Positions 1-9,382 of a stretch of DNA of 42,086 bases are shown piece after piece; the first letter of the stretch is position 1; each line of letters opens with the position of its first letter. The translations under genes and the position numbers were made by a program. The DNA is taken from positions 31,456 through 73,541 of the forward strand of contig VYFT01000014.1 of assembly GCA_009842245.1 (NCBI GenBank), in the 5' to 3' direction. This DNA is from Gammaproteobacteria bacterium (GTDB lineage: Bacteria; Pseudomonadota; Gammaproteobacteria; Pseudomonadales; Azotimanducaceae). The notes beneath the pieces were generated by a model. The model was given only the letters and a program-made list of their open reading frames with translations. It ran no database searches and was not told where the DNA came from.

Positions 1-1242
1 GGAGAAGACTTATCTGAAGACGAAGTACAGATTAATCCCCTCGTCGAACAAAACATGGGGGTGCGAACCTCGTCTGTTAAGAAAGGAACGCTTGACCGTA
101 AGATTCAAGCCGTAGGTTATGTCGAATATGACGAAAACGCGCTTCACCACATCCACACAAGAGTCGAAGGATGGATTGAGAAATTAAGCGTCAAAGATAC
201 CGGTGATCCTGTAACTGAAGGTCAAGTGTTGTTTGAAATCTTTTCTCCCGAATTAGTAAACGCACAAGAAGAATATCTCCTAGCTAAGTCCAACAACGAC
301 AAAGACATGTTAGAAGCAGCAGCAGGTAGATTGGAAGCACTCGGATTGTCCTCTGAACAGGTTGAGGAACTCAACGAATCCGAAACTACGAGCCAACGCG
401 TACGTGTATTTGCCAAGTCTGATGGTGTTGTTGGTATGCTGGGTATTCGTGAAGGTGAACACGTTACGCCGGCCACTCATACGATGTCCATTGCTGAATT
501 GGACAAGGTATGGATCGTTGCGGAGGTTTTGGAAAGACAATCTGCTTATGTCGAGGTTGACCAAAAGGTAGAGTTTGAACTCGAAGCCAACCCTGGTCGT
601 ACCTATAAGGGCTCAGTAAATTACATATATCCCGAACTCGATCCTACTACGCGAAGTTTGAAAGTTCGCATAGTGTTCGAGAGCAATAACGAGGTGTTGC
701 GACCCCACATGTTCGCTAGAGTCACTATTTTCGCTGAGGGTACCGAACCAGTACTACACATTCCGTCCGAAGCGGTGATTCGAGGCGGAAGGACCGACCG
801 AGTCGTATTGGCTGCTGAAAGTAGCATCTATCGCTCTGTACCAGTTGTGTTGGGTATGGAAGTAGATGCACGAACCCAAATTCTCGATGGATTGAAGGAA
901 GGCGACAGTATCGTCACTTCAGGGCAATTCCTGATCGACTCAGAGTCAAATATCGAAGTGGCAATCGCGCGATATGAAGAACAGAAGAAAGTGGACGAAC
1001 GCCCTACCAAAGTTAAAGTCAGTGCGACGATTAGAAGCCCACTTCCGGAAGAAATGAAACTACGAGTCAAACACGACCCTATACCCGAATGGGGATGGGG
1101 TTCTATGACAATGAAATTAAAGGTTGCCGACGAAGCACTATTTGAAGGATTGGAGAGTGGTCAAGACGTGATACTAGAACTGGAAAAGAAAGAAGAGGGT
1201 ACATTTATTATTGACGTTCAAAACGCTGACGACTCAGAGTAA
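1..1242 (+). CDS. cusB: CusB-like RND efflux adaptor with fused C-terminal CusF-like domain (5' partial)
   Basis: Periplasmic membrane-fusion subunit of a heavy-metal (Cu/Ag type) RND efflux system, linking the inner-membrane pump to an outer-membrane channel. The frame is open from base 1, and the residues before the first ATG at 55 fit the usual INP...QNMGVRT stretch of CusB proteins, so the gene begins outside the window and 55 is not its start. Hairpin/barrel-sandwich and beta-barrel segments follow. The last ~75 residues form a CusF-like domain. Counting from the ATG at 55, H340, W348, M351 and M353 have exactly the spacing of the CusF copper ligands His36, Trp44, Met47 and Met49. The next gene, cusA, begins 6 nt after the stop, so the two are co-transcribed. 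The family and metal class are confident; Cu(I)/Ag(I) specificity is inferred from the CusF ligands. Confidence 0.93.
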   Translation, partial: GEDLSEDEVQINPLVEQNMGVRTSSVKKGTLDRKIQAVGYVEYDENALHHIHTRVEGWIEKLSVKDTGDPVTEGQVLFEIFSPELVNAQEEYLLAKSNNDKDMLEAAAGRLEALGLSSEQVEELNESETTSQRVRVFAKSDGVVGMLGIREGEHVTPATHTMSIAELDKVWIVAEVLERQSAYVEVDQKVEFELEANPGRTYKGSVNYIYPELDPTTRSLKVRIVFESNNEVLRPHMFARVTIFAEGTEPVLHIPSEAVIRGGRTDRVVLAAESSIYRSVPVVLGMEVDARTQILDGLKEGDSIVTSGQFLIDSESNIEVAIARYEEQKKVDERPTKVKVSATIRSPLPEEMKLRVKHDPIPEWGWGSMTMKLKVADEALFEGLESGQDVILELEKKEEGTFIIDVQNADDSE

Positions 1243-1248
1243 GACCAT

Positions 1249-4200
1249 ATGATTGCCCGCATTATCGGTTGGTCGATCGACAATCGAAAGCTCGTTCTCA
1301 TCGGGACGGCGTTTCTCATTGTCGGCGGTATCATAGCTCTGTTCCGCACCCCGATCGACGCCATCCCTGACCTCTCCGATGTCCAGGTAATTGTGAAGAC
1401 CACTTATCACGGTCAAGCACCACAAGTTGTCGAGAATCAAGTTACTTATCCACTCTCTGTAGCGATGCTTTCGGTCCCCAAAGCTGTTGACGTCCGTGGG
1501 TATTCGTTTTTCGGTGATTCCTATGTTTACGTGATTTTTGAAGATGGAACAGATCTTTACTGGGCTATTACAAGAGTCACCGAAAACCTATTGCAAGTAC
1601 AGGATCAACTTCCCGAGGGCGCAAAAACTTCCATAGGACCTGACGCAACTGGCGTGGGCTGGGTGTACCAATACGCGATCGTCGACAAGACTGGAAACCT
1701 AGATCTGAGTCAAATGAGGAGCTTTCAAGATTGGTTCCTGAAGTACGAGCTTCAAACCGTGCCTGGAGTTGCAGAAGTAGCTACTGTTGGTGGGATGGTA
1801 AGGCAGTATCAAGTTGTCGTCGATCCTGATCGACTCTACACCTATGGATTAACGCTTAAACAAATTCGATCTGCCATACGCGCAAACAATCGAGAGACCG
1901 GTGGTTCCGTGATTGAAATGGGAGAGGCTGAATACATGATTCGGTCCGGCGGCTACGTTGAAGGATTAGAAGATCTAGAACAAATACCGGTTGGCTTGAA
2001 CCCGCATGGTACTCCGATTCTCCTCTCTGACATTGCGGACATACGAGTTGGACCGCAAATGCGGCGCGGAATCGCTGAGCTTGATGGCGAAGGTGAAGTG
2101 GTTGGAGGCATCGTCGTGATGCGTTCGGGTGAAAACGCACTCCGAACCATTGAAAACGTCAAAAAACGGATCGAAGAATTGCGTCCCAGTTTTCCTGAAG
2201 GAGTGGAAATCGTTCCAACTTATGATCGGTCTAAGCTGATTTCTAACTCAGTTAAAAACTTGCGTAACACGCTGATCGAAGAATTTCTCATTGTCGCGCT
2301 GGTTTGTGCCCTCTTTCTCTTTCACTTGCGATCCTCTTTAGTGATCATTTTGAGCCTACCCATTGCAATCTTGGGTGCTTTTTTAGTGATGCGATTTCAA
2401 GGTATTAATGCCAACATCATGTCTCTCGGAGGAATCGCGATCGCGATCGGCGCAATGGTCGATGGTGCAATTGTTATTGTGGAGAACGCACATAAACGAA
2501 TTGAACACTATGCGCAAGATGGAAAGGCAATTTCTACCGAACAAAGGTGGATTGCTGTCCGCGAAGCAGCAACACAACTTGGCCCGCCGATTTTCTTCTG
2601 TTTGCTCATCATAACACTGAGCTTCTTACCGGTTTTTACTTTAGAAGCTCAAGAAGGCAGGCTGTTCAAACCCCTCGCATTCACGAAGACGTACTCAATG
2701 GCGGTGGCGGCGATCCTCGCGATCACATTGATTCCTGTATTTACGGGGTATTTGGTTAGGGGCAAGATATTCTCGGAACAACGTAATCCCTTCAACAAAC
2801 TACTGGTCGCTGGGTATCGCCCGATCTTAGGAGTGATTCTTCGTTTTCCCAAGTCGACAATCATTGCCAGCGTAGTCGTCCTCGCTTGTGGCTTTTGGCC
2901 GATTACAAAGTTAGGTACAGAGTTCATGCCCCCATTAGACGAAGGCGACTTAATGTACATGCCCACAACGCATCCTGGAATTTCCGTCGATAAAGCGAGG
3001 GAACTGTTACAGCAAACCGACAAGCTGATTCGTGGAATTCCTGAAGTAGAGAATGTATTTGGGAAAGTGGGTCGCGCCGAGACCGCAACAGACCCTGCTC
3101 CACTCACCATGATTGAAACATCGATCCAGCTCAAACCTCGAGAAGAGTGGCGACCCGGTGTAACTATGGACGACATTCGCGACGAATTGAATCAACGTGT
3201 GAACTTTCCAGGTCTTAACAATGCATGGGTCATGCCAATTAAAACCCGCATTGATATGCTCGCTACCGGTATTAAAACTCCCGTCGGAATCAAGGTTTTA
3301 GGACCAGATTTAACCGTTGTTCAATCCATTGGTACTGCAATCGAAGAGGCGTTAGCAGATGTACCGGGAACAGCTTCGGTATTTGCGGAGCGAGTTGCAG
3401 GGGGACGATATCTAGACGTCGATATCGATCGCTTACGCGCTGCTCGATATGGTCTCAACGTGAGCGACATACAAGACATAGTCAGCACCGCTATAGGTGG
3501 TATGAACGTCGCTACTTCCGTGGAAGGGCTCGAGCGATATCCAATAAACATCAGATATCCACAGCGGGTTCGTAGTTCGATCGAAAGTTTAGAGAACCTA
3601 CCGATCACAACTCCACAGGGAGCTCGTGTTGCTCTTGGTGATGTCGCCACAATCCGAGTCACTGATGGCGCTCCCATGATCAAGAGTGAAAACGCGCGTC
3701 CTACCGGTTGGCTCTTTATCGACATCGCGGGAAGGGATCTTGGTTCGTATGTCGCTGAAGCTCAACAAGTCGTGCGAGAGGAAGTAGAACTACCGCCGAA
3801 TTACTCCTTAGAGTGGTCTGGCCAGTACGAATACTTGGTTCGCGCACAACAACGACTCGCAATTATGGGACCCATAACGCTAGGAATTGTTCTAGTCTTG
3901 TTGTTCTTGAATTTTCGACGAGCTACCGATGTATTTTTGATAGTTACTACCGTACCCTTCGCTTTGGTTGGCGGTATCGTTTGTCTCTATCTACTCGACT
4001 ACGACCTTTCGGTTGCCGTAGGTGTTGGGTTCATCGCACTCGCAGGGGTTGCCGTGGAGCTTGGGGTTGTGTTGCTGACGTACCTCAATCTAGCGATGGA
4101 ACAGCGGCGCGAGCAAGCCGGAGAAGAACAACGAGCATTGGTCTTAAGAGATGTCGTCGGGGCGATCGAGGAAGGAGCAATGCTGCGCATTCGACCCATT

Positions 4201-4410
4201 ATGATGACGACTATGACCGTCTTTCTCGGTCTATTGCCGATTATGTGGGCATCGGGTTCGGGAGCTCAAATAATGCAACGAATCGCAGCTCCAATGTTTG
4301 GTGGGATGATTAGCGCGATGATCTTAACTTTGATCGTGTTGCCACCGCTATTTTTGCTGTACAAGAAATGGACTTTGATCGGGTTCAAGCGAACACCCGC
4401 CCACGCTTAA
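1249..4410 (+). CDS. cusA: CusA-type heavy-metal RND efflux pump
   Basis: Inner-membrane proton-driven exporter of the heavy-metal efflux RND family, 1053 aa, the usual length. The N-terminal IIGWSIDNRKLVLIG segment and the early ...PDLSDVQVIVKT region are typical of CusA/CzcA. TM4 contains the GAMVDGAIVIVENAHKR motif with the proton-relay Asp. The periplasmic part carries PLDEGDLMYMPTTHPGIS and a WVMPIKTRIDMLATG segment. These hold methionines in the regions that supply the copper-binding Met triad in E. coli CusA, although I did not align each Met. About twelve hydrophobic segments are visible in two halves. It lies directly downstream of the CusB-CusF fusion. No outer-membrane partner (CusC) is in view; it may lie upstream of the window. 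A CzcA-type divalent metal role is the alternative but is less likely given the CusF domain. Confidence 0.94.
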   Translation: MIARIIGWSIDNRKLVLIGTAFLIVGGIIALFRTPIDAIPDLSDVQVIVKTTYHGQAPQVVENQVTYPLSVAMLSVPKAVDVRGYSFFGDSYVYVIFEDGTDLYWAITRVTENLLQVQDQLPEGAKTSIGPDATGVGWVYQYAIVDKTGNLDLSQMRSFQDWFLKYELQTVPGVAEVATVGGMVRQYQVVVDPDRLYTYGLTLKQIRSAIRANNRETGGSVIEMGEAEYMIRSGGYVEGLEDLEQIPVGLNPHGTPILLSDIADIRVGPQMRRGIAELDGEGEVVGGIVVMRSGENALRTIENVKKRIEELRPSFPEGVEIVPTYDRSKLISNSVKNLRNTLIEEFLIVALVCALFLFHLRSSLVIILSLPIAILGAFLVMRFQGINANIMSLGGIAIAIGAMVDGAIVIVENAHKRIEHYAQDGKAISTEQRWIAVREAATQLGPPIFFCLLIITLSFLPVFTLEAQEGRLFKPLAFTKTYSMAVAAILAITLIPVFTGYLVRGKIFSEQRNPFNKLLVAGYRPILGVILRFPKSTIIASVVVLACGFWPITKLGTEFMPPLDEGDLMYMPTTHPGISVDKARELLQQTDKLIRGIPEVENVFGKVGRAETATDPAPLTMIETSIQLKPREEWRPGVTMDDIRDELNQRVNFPGLNNAWVMPIKTRIDMLATGIKTPVGIKVLGPDLTVVQSIGTAIEEALADVPGTASVFAERVAGGRYLDVDIDRLRAARYGLNVSDIQDIVSTAIGGMNVATSVEGLERYPINIRYPQRVRSSIESLENLPITTPQGARVALGDVATIRVTDGAPMIKSENARPTGWLFIDIAGRDLGSYVAEAQQVVREEVELPPNYSLEWSGQYEYLVRAQQRLAIMGPITLGIVLVLLFLNFRRATDVFLIVTTVPFALVGGIVCLYLLDYDLSVAVGVGFIALAGVAVELGVVLLTYLNLAMEQRREQAGEEQRALVLRDVVGAIEEGAMLRIRPIMMTTMTVFLGLLPIMWASGSGAQIMQRIAAPMFGGMISAMILTLIVLPPLFLLYKKWTLIGFKRTPAHA

Positions 4411-4555
4411 TTGGTAAGAACTCAGTCACACACAATTGTGAATACCTAGAGTCGCAACAACTTTCGATTCCTCAACAGATCAAAGGTGAGGTAAACGCTC
4501 CGCGAAAGAAATTCGGTTGTCGCGAAGTGTTCATGCATCGTTGACCGATTCCGAA

Positions 4556-6169
4556 CTATTCCGATGCGCCAGCAATCCGCAACATACTGGCTATCTGATC
4601 GTTTTCCAACTCAATCGCTATTTCAAGTATTGAACGTTCGTCATGACTGTCCGCCTCATTCGGGTCTGCTCCCGCCTCTAGAAGCATTCTCACGATTTCA
4701 ACATGTTCGTACGTCACCGCACGCCGTAAGAATTCAGGTTTCGCTCCTTTCGCCAGTAAGAACTTCACTGTGTGAACATGATCATAGTTGATTGGAATGA
4801 CAAGTTCCCATGGACCGCGGGACATACCCAATTCCCACAAGGTCTCCATGGCTTCGTTCAAGCCATTGACACATGCGATCTTCATGTACCAACTCATCAG
4901 TTGCTCTTCCCTGTTGAATCCGGCCTTCACGAATCGTCGAAAGTTTTCTATATCACGATTCTGAAGCGTAAGAGCAGTGGGTGTATACATGTAACTAATA
5001 TCCCCACGAAAAATTTCTGGATCAGCACCAGCATCGAAAAACGCGGTGACGATTTGAGGTTTGTAATATTGCTTAGAGTGGCCGTAATAGAACTCTCCAA
5101 ATCCCGTAGGTTGAGCACCAGCCTCCAATAGCCCTATTACAGCTTCGTAATCTCGCTCATCCGCGGCTCTGTAGAGTTGCCTTTCCAACGGTATGTCCTC
5201 ATCATCAACCGAAGTAGATTTCGATGCACCGCTCTTTTTTAGCAATTTTGTGATCGCCCTGTCACCATCCTTCTGCAAATCTGTCGCAGCTTGAAGCACA
5301 GTTGGCCAGACTTCACGTCCTGAAGCATTCTCCTTTAGAGTTACTGCCGTCGGCGTGAAGTTGGGATCAGCACCGTGCTCCAACAACAGATCGACCAACT
5401 CACGTGACTGACGCAGTACAGCATAGTGAAGCGGAGTTAAGTATTCGAAAGTGTATCTCGATGGAACATCGAACTCAAGGTCGTGCATCCCTAGATAATG
5501 CCGAGTCAATTTGTTTGGATTCGCGCCAGAGTTGAGTAGCAGTTTTACGATTTCTTCATGCCCGTAAAGAATCGCCATACCCAGACCTTCTGGTTCTGCC
5601 CCTTGCTTTATTAGTAGCTTCAGAGCTTGCAACTGTCCATTTTTAGCAGCACCTACTGTACTAAGGTCATCGTCTCCATAACTCAACAGCAAATTGAGCA
5701 TGTGAACATTACCTCGTTCAGCGGCAAGAGCCGCTCCGTGGGGTTCGACATCACGTCTCAACATCTCCTCTAAGACCTCTTCATTTTCATGTTGGACGGC
5801 CGATAGAGTACTAACTCCAGCTCCTGCTTCAACCATTAACCGAGCAATATGATCTCTCTCGAGTTCAAGAGCGTAGTCAAGAAGATAGTAGCTCAAGTAC
5901 TCTTTGGTTGCTCGCTCCGTGTCCGATAGATATTCTTGGATCTTCGTCGCGTCGTTTCTGTCTATAGCGTCATAAAAATCGATCGTCGTCCATGGTGGAA
6001 TCTCAAGCTCCTGAACTTGATCGTCCGCTACTAGAGACGTATAGCCAATGAAAGCGATGCCAAGTATGGCAAGAATTCGCAAATTCGATCTTCGACTGTT
6101 TTTCTTGGTTATGAATTCTCCAACGTATTGTCGGCGCGATTCAAACGAGATCTGATATTGAGTGTTCAT
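4556..6169 (-). CDS. Exported ankyrin-repeat protein, paralog A
   Basis: Ankyrin-repeat protein of unknown function, 537 aa from the ATG at 6169. A longer frame runs back to 6277. I chose 6169 because the two neighbouring paralogs are 509 and 535 aa and because the export signal follows it: a basic stretch (KKNSRRSNLR) and then a hydrophobic run ending near SLVADD. After the signal comes IPPWTTIDFYDAID, shared by all three paralogs, then at least ten ankyrin-like repeats. Examples are HEEIVKLLLNSGANPN, SRELVDLLLEHGADPN and HVEIVRMLLEAGADPN. The protein ends at the last repeat with no C-terminal effector domain. It is the most downstream of three same-strand paralogs and is separated from the next by an ATPase pseudogene. 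Periplasmic or surface protein-protein interaction is an inference from the fold only. Confidence 0.85.
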   Translation of the reverse strand: MNTQYQISFESRRQYVGEFITKKNSRRSNLRILAILGIAFIGYTSLVADDQVQELEIPPWTTIDFYDAIDRNDATKIQEYLSDTERATKEYLSYYLLDYALELERDHIARLMVEAGAGVSTLSAVQHENEEVLEEMLRRDVEPHGAALAAERGNVHMLNLLLSYGDDDLSTVGAAKNGQLQALKLLIKQGAEPEGLGMAILYGHEEIVKLLLNSGANPNKLTRHYLGMHDLEFDVPSRYTFEYLTPLHYAVLRQSRELVDLLLEHGADPNFTPTAVTLKENASGREVWPTVLQAATDLQKDGDRAITKLLKKSGASKSTSVDDEDIPLERQLYRAADERDYEAVIGLLEAGAQPTGFGEFYYGHSKQYYKPQIVTAFFDAGADPEIFRGDISYMYTPTALTLQNRDIENFRRFVKAGFNREEQLMSWYMKIACVNGLNEAMETLWELGMSRGPWELVIPINYDHVHTVKFLLAKGAKPEFLRRAVTYEHVEIVRMLLEAGADPNEADSHDERSILEIAIELENDQIASMLRIAGASE

Positions 6170-6334
6170 TTTTAAAACTGTTCGTTGTGAAGCGTTTACT
6201 TTGAAATCAACATTGAACGGAAAAATTCCGATCTGTTTAAATTGTATCTGGTTACGACTCGTCGCACCGAACCACAAGCTCGAATAGTCTTACGAGAGCC
6301 TTCCTAGTACACGCTGTCATTTCCTGTAGAGTAT

Positions 6335-6371
6335 CATCCTATACTGAAAACGTGTTTTTAGATATAGGATG
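6335..6371. repeat. Inverted repeat at the start of the ATPase pseudogene
   Basis: Two 9-nt arms, CATCCTATA at 6335-6343 and TATAGGATG at 6363-6371, are perfect reverse complements separated by 19 nt. The right arm ends on the ATG of the pseudogene (6369-6371). It could be an operator, a hairpin over the translation start, or the edge of an inserted segment. Nothing in the sequence decides between these. Confidence 0.5.
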
Positions 6372-7562
6372 TACATACCTCGAATCGCGAGTCCAATTCT
6401 GTTCGACTCTCTCAACAATCAAGCATGTGTCGCGTTAATCGGTCCCCGTCAGGTCGGGAAGACTACACTCGCGCTTCAAAGCTCAAAAAAAGACAGCATC
6501 TACATACCTCGATTTGGAGCGAAAGAGTGATCGCCTCGTATTGCAGGATCCCGATTACTTCTTTTCACAGAACAGAGACAAACTGGTAATTCTCGATGAA
6601 ATCCATCGAACACCCGAAATTTTTTCACAGTTACGAGGAGAAAAAGACCGAGCTAGATTTGTGGGCATTCGACACAATTTGTACCTTGTCTTAGGCTCTG
6701 CGTCAATGGAATTACTTCGTCAAAGTGGCGAAAGCCTTGCCGGACGAATCTCCTATGTAGCACTCAATCCCATCAATGTCGTTGAAGCCCATAACTGTGG
6801 GATTGACCTAGCCACGATTTGGTTGCGCGGTGGTTTGCCAGACAGCTTGACAGCCTCATCCAATTCAAAGAGCGTTAGGTGGCGTTCAGACTTTATTAAA
6901 TCATACTTCGAACGAGATGTAAGATTTTTTTTGAACGCACTCCAATAGCGTTGGTCGAACACCTTTGGACAATGTTGGCATATTCTCAGGGATCGAGTGT
7001 CAACTATTCATCACTGGCCAAGTAACTGGGGGTCTCCGCACCAACGATACGTAGCTATATCGAGCTATTAGAGAAGTTATTACTAGTAAGAGTCCTTCGA
7101 CCGTTTCGCGCAAATGTGAACAAACAATTCGTAAAGAGCCCGAAAGTCTATGTTCGAGACAGCGGGCTCACCCACACTTTACTCGGCTTACAAACCGAAT
7201 TGCAACTATATGGTCATCCAGTCGTCGGACGTAGTTGGGAGGGATTTGTCATCGAGAACATCCTGAGTGTATTGTCCCACGGTACCCAAGTCTTTTTTTA
7301 CCGAACCGCGAAAGGAGCTGAGATTGATCTGATCCTACAGTTTCCAGGTCTTGATACTCGATGGGCAATTGAAATCAAACGCAATATAGCAGCCCGTACG
7401 AGTCAAGGTTTTCACATTGCAAAGACTGACATCGGCGCAAACAAATGTTTCGTTGTTCACACGGGTACGGATCGAGTATCTTTAAGTCAGGACACTGAGG
7501 GAATTGGACTTCTTGACATCTGCAGAGAACTGCAGGACGTTGTCAGCAAAAACGCGCTCTGA
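6369..7562 (+). pseudogene. Broken AAA+ ATPase with DUF4143 domain
   Basis: Remains of a 398-codon ATPase of the AAA_14/DUF4143 family, whose full-length members are about this size. Three pieces in alternating frames cover the family in order. 6369-6530 has MYIPR... and the Walker A motif GPRQVGKTT. 6514-6948 has Walker B VILDEIH, the sensor segment LVLGSASMELLRQSGESLAGR and the start of DUF4143 (RGGLPDS, SYFERDVRFFL). From about 6939 to 7562 lies the rest of DUF4143, including KSPKVYVRDSGLTHTLLGL and a nuclease-like GAEIDLIL...IEIKRN tail. Lesions: a frameshift near 6505-6511, a second compensating frameshift near 6931-6939 after a run of eight T, and an in-frame TAA at 7023-7025. With three lesions, sequencing error is unlikely. 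It sits opposite in strand to the ankyrin genes on both sides. Confidence 0.9.
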
Positions 7563-7672
7563 TTTGACGCACTTCTACAGGATATTTCCGACCAATGCCT
7601 AGACAAGTATACGATGCTCTCGACACAATGCGAGGACTATCGCGGTAATTCGTTATAGAATCGGAAGTCGCA

Positions 7673-9202
7673 TCAATCAGCGCTTGCTTTCTTCAACATA
7701 TCGATAATGTCTTGATTACCTGTGTCAGCAGCTAACTGATGTAATGTCTTCTCGTCGCTACCATCGGTCTGATCTGGATCTGCACCAGCCGCGAGGAGCA
7801 TTTTCACAATCTCAACATGTTCGTCTTCTACAGCCGTTTTCAAGTTATCGGGTCTGCTTCCACGCGCCAACAAGAACTCCACCATATGTGTATGTCCGTA
7901 GTTAACTGCAATCCAAATTTCTGACCCAATCTCCTCAAAGTCGAGATCCCACAAATACACGATTGCTTCATTCAACCCTTTTACACACGCAATTTTCCTA
8001 TACACGTACCTGGTAGAGAATGTGTCAGTTTGTGCGCCTGCTTCGATAAGACGTTTGAAATTTTCGACATCACCGTTGTTAAGAGCCATCGAGGCAGGAC
8101 CGTACGGGTAGCCAAATCTATAGTCATCAGGATCGGCTCCCGCTTCAACAAATGCCTGCACAAGCTTGGGCTGATAACGCTCTTCAGAGAAGGCATAGTA
8201 GAACTCCCCAAATACCGTAGGCTTAACACCTTCTTCCAGCAATTCTAAAACCCTTGTGTGACGTTTAACACTGGCAGCTTTGTAGAGCTCCTTCTCTCTT
8301 TCAATATCTTCATCGTCATGAACAGCTGTAGAACTTGCACCATGTAACTTAAGCAGCGCAAGGATTTCGTCATCTCCGCCCTCAGAACCGGTCGCAGTTT
8401 CCAGAACGGATGGCCAACGTTCAAAGTCTGAGGGAACCTGTAGTAGAGTTATCTCACGTGGCGCAACATTCGGATCAGCACCGTTTTCGAGCAACAATTT
8501 GACCATGGCCCTTGATTGGACTATCACGGCATAGTGCAACGGCGATAAGAACTCGTCAATAAACTTATAGGGGACTCCAAGATTTTCTCTGCCGAATGGA
8601 TATCGATCCAACTCATTGGGATCGGCCCCGGAGTCTAAGAGAAGTTTGACTACGTCTTCATGATCTTTGACGACCGCATCGTGCAGTCCTTCTGGTTGCG
8701 CTCCGTGTTCAATTAGCAGCTTCACCGCGTCTAGCTCCCCGTTTCGCGCTGCCGTTTTAGTGCTGAGGTCTTTCTCTCCGTGCTCTAAAAGCAATCGCAA
8801 CATTGCAATGTTGCCCCGTTCAGCAGCAAGCCACGCTCCTCGTGGCTTGACTCCGTTTTTCAGCATCGCCTCAACGATTTCCAGATTGTCATGCGTGACC
8901 GCTGGTAGCGTGTTCACTCCAGCTCCTGCTTCCACCATCATCATTGCGATGTCATTTCTTTCCTGCTCTAAGGCATAGTCGAGTAAGTAGTAGCCTAAAT
9001 ATTCCTTGGTAGCTCGAGTGGAATCTGAGAGATACAACTGAACTTGTTTCGCGTCGTCTTCGTCAATTGCGTCGTAGAAATCCTGTGTTGTCCAGGGCGG
9101 GATTTCGCTATGTACATTGGTGTCGTCAGCCCCCTGGCAAGCTGAGACAATTATTACACACCCAATCAAGGGTACGAAAGTTGATCTTTTGTAGTTTCTC
9201 AT
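7673..9202 (-). CDS. Ankyrin-repeat lipoprotein, paralog B
   Basis: Second member of the ankyrin triplet, 509 aa, starting at an ATG at 9202. The N-terminus MRNYKRSTFVPLIGCVIIVSAC is a type II signal peptide with a lipobox-like VSAC, so Cys22 is the likely lipidated residue. The other two paralogs show ordinary hydrophobic leaders. The mature part begins with IPPWTTQDFYDAID and continues with the shared blocks SDSTRATKEYLGYYLLDYALE, MVEAGAGVNTL and LAAERGN. Classical ankyrin repeats follow, such as HEDVVKLLLDSGADPN, AMVKLLLENGADPN and HVEIVKMLLAAGADPD. Function is unknown. A membrane-anchored form beside two soluble paralogs suggests division of labour in the cell envelope, which is an inference. 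Confidence 0.88.
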   Translation of the reverse strand: MRNYKRSTFVPLIGCVIIVSACQGADDTNVHSEIPPWTTQDFYDAIDEDDAKQVQLYLSDSTRATKEYLGYYLLDYALEQERNDIAMMMVEAGAGVNTLPAVTHDNLEIVEAMLKNGVKPRGAWLAAERGNIAMLRLLLEHGEKDLSTKTAARNGELDAVKLLIEHGAQPEGLHDAVVKDHEDVVKLLLDSGADPNELDRYPFGRENLGVPYKFIDEFLSPLHYAVIVQSRAMVKLLLENGADPNVAPREITLLQVPSDFERWPSVLETATGSEGGDDEILALLKLHGASSTAVHDDEDIEREKELYKAASVKRHTRVLELLEEGVKPTVFGEFYYAFSEERYQPKLVQAFVEAGADPDDYRFGYPYGPASMALNNGDVENFKRLIEAGAQTDTFSTRYVYRKIACVKGLNEAIVYLWDLDFEEIGSEIWIAVNYGHTHMVEFLLARGSRPDNLKTAVEDEHVEIVKMLLAAGADPDQTDGSDEKTLHQLAADTGNQDIIDMLKKASAD

Positions 9203-9382
9203 TGCTGATTAATCTCCAGCTTAAAGTCTTGGATGACGTGTGATACTGTCAATACTACTGTCCACTATTCTAAACCAATTTGTGCCCTTGAGCAGCAATT
9301 TTTTGAATACGTCGAGTTAAATCCAGCGCACAAACAAATTTAAGGTTAAAACAATCACTCTTCGTACCTCAAAATCTCTACG

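Noticed and set aside
4500..4525. CGCGA...TCGCG pairing between cusA and the first ankyrin gene as a terminator
   Set aside because: Stem of only 5 bp with a long loop and no T-run on either strand.
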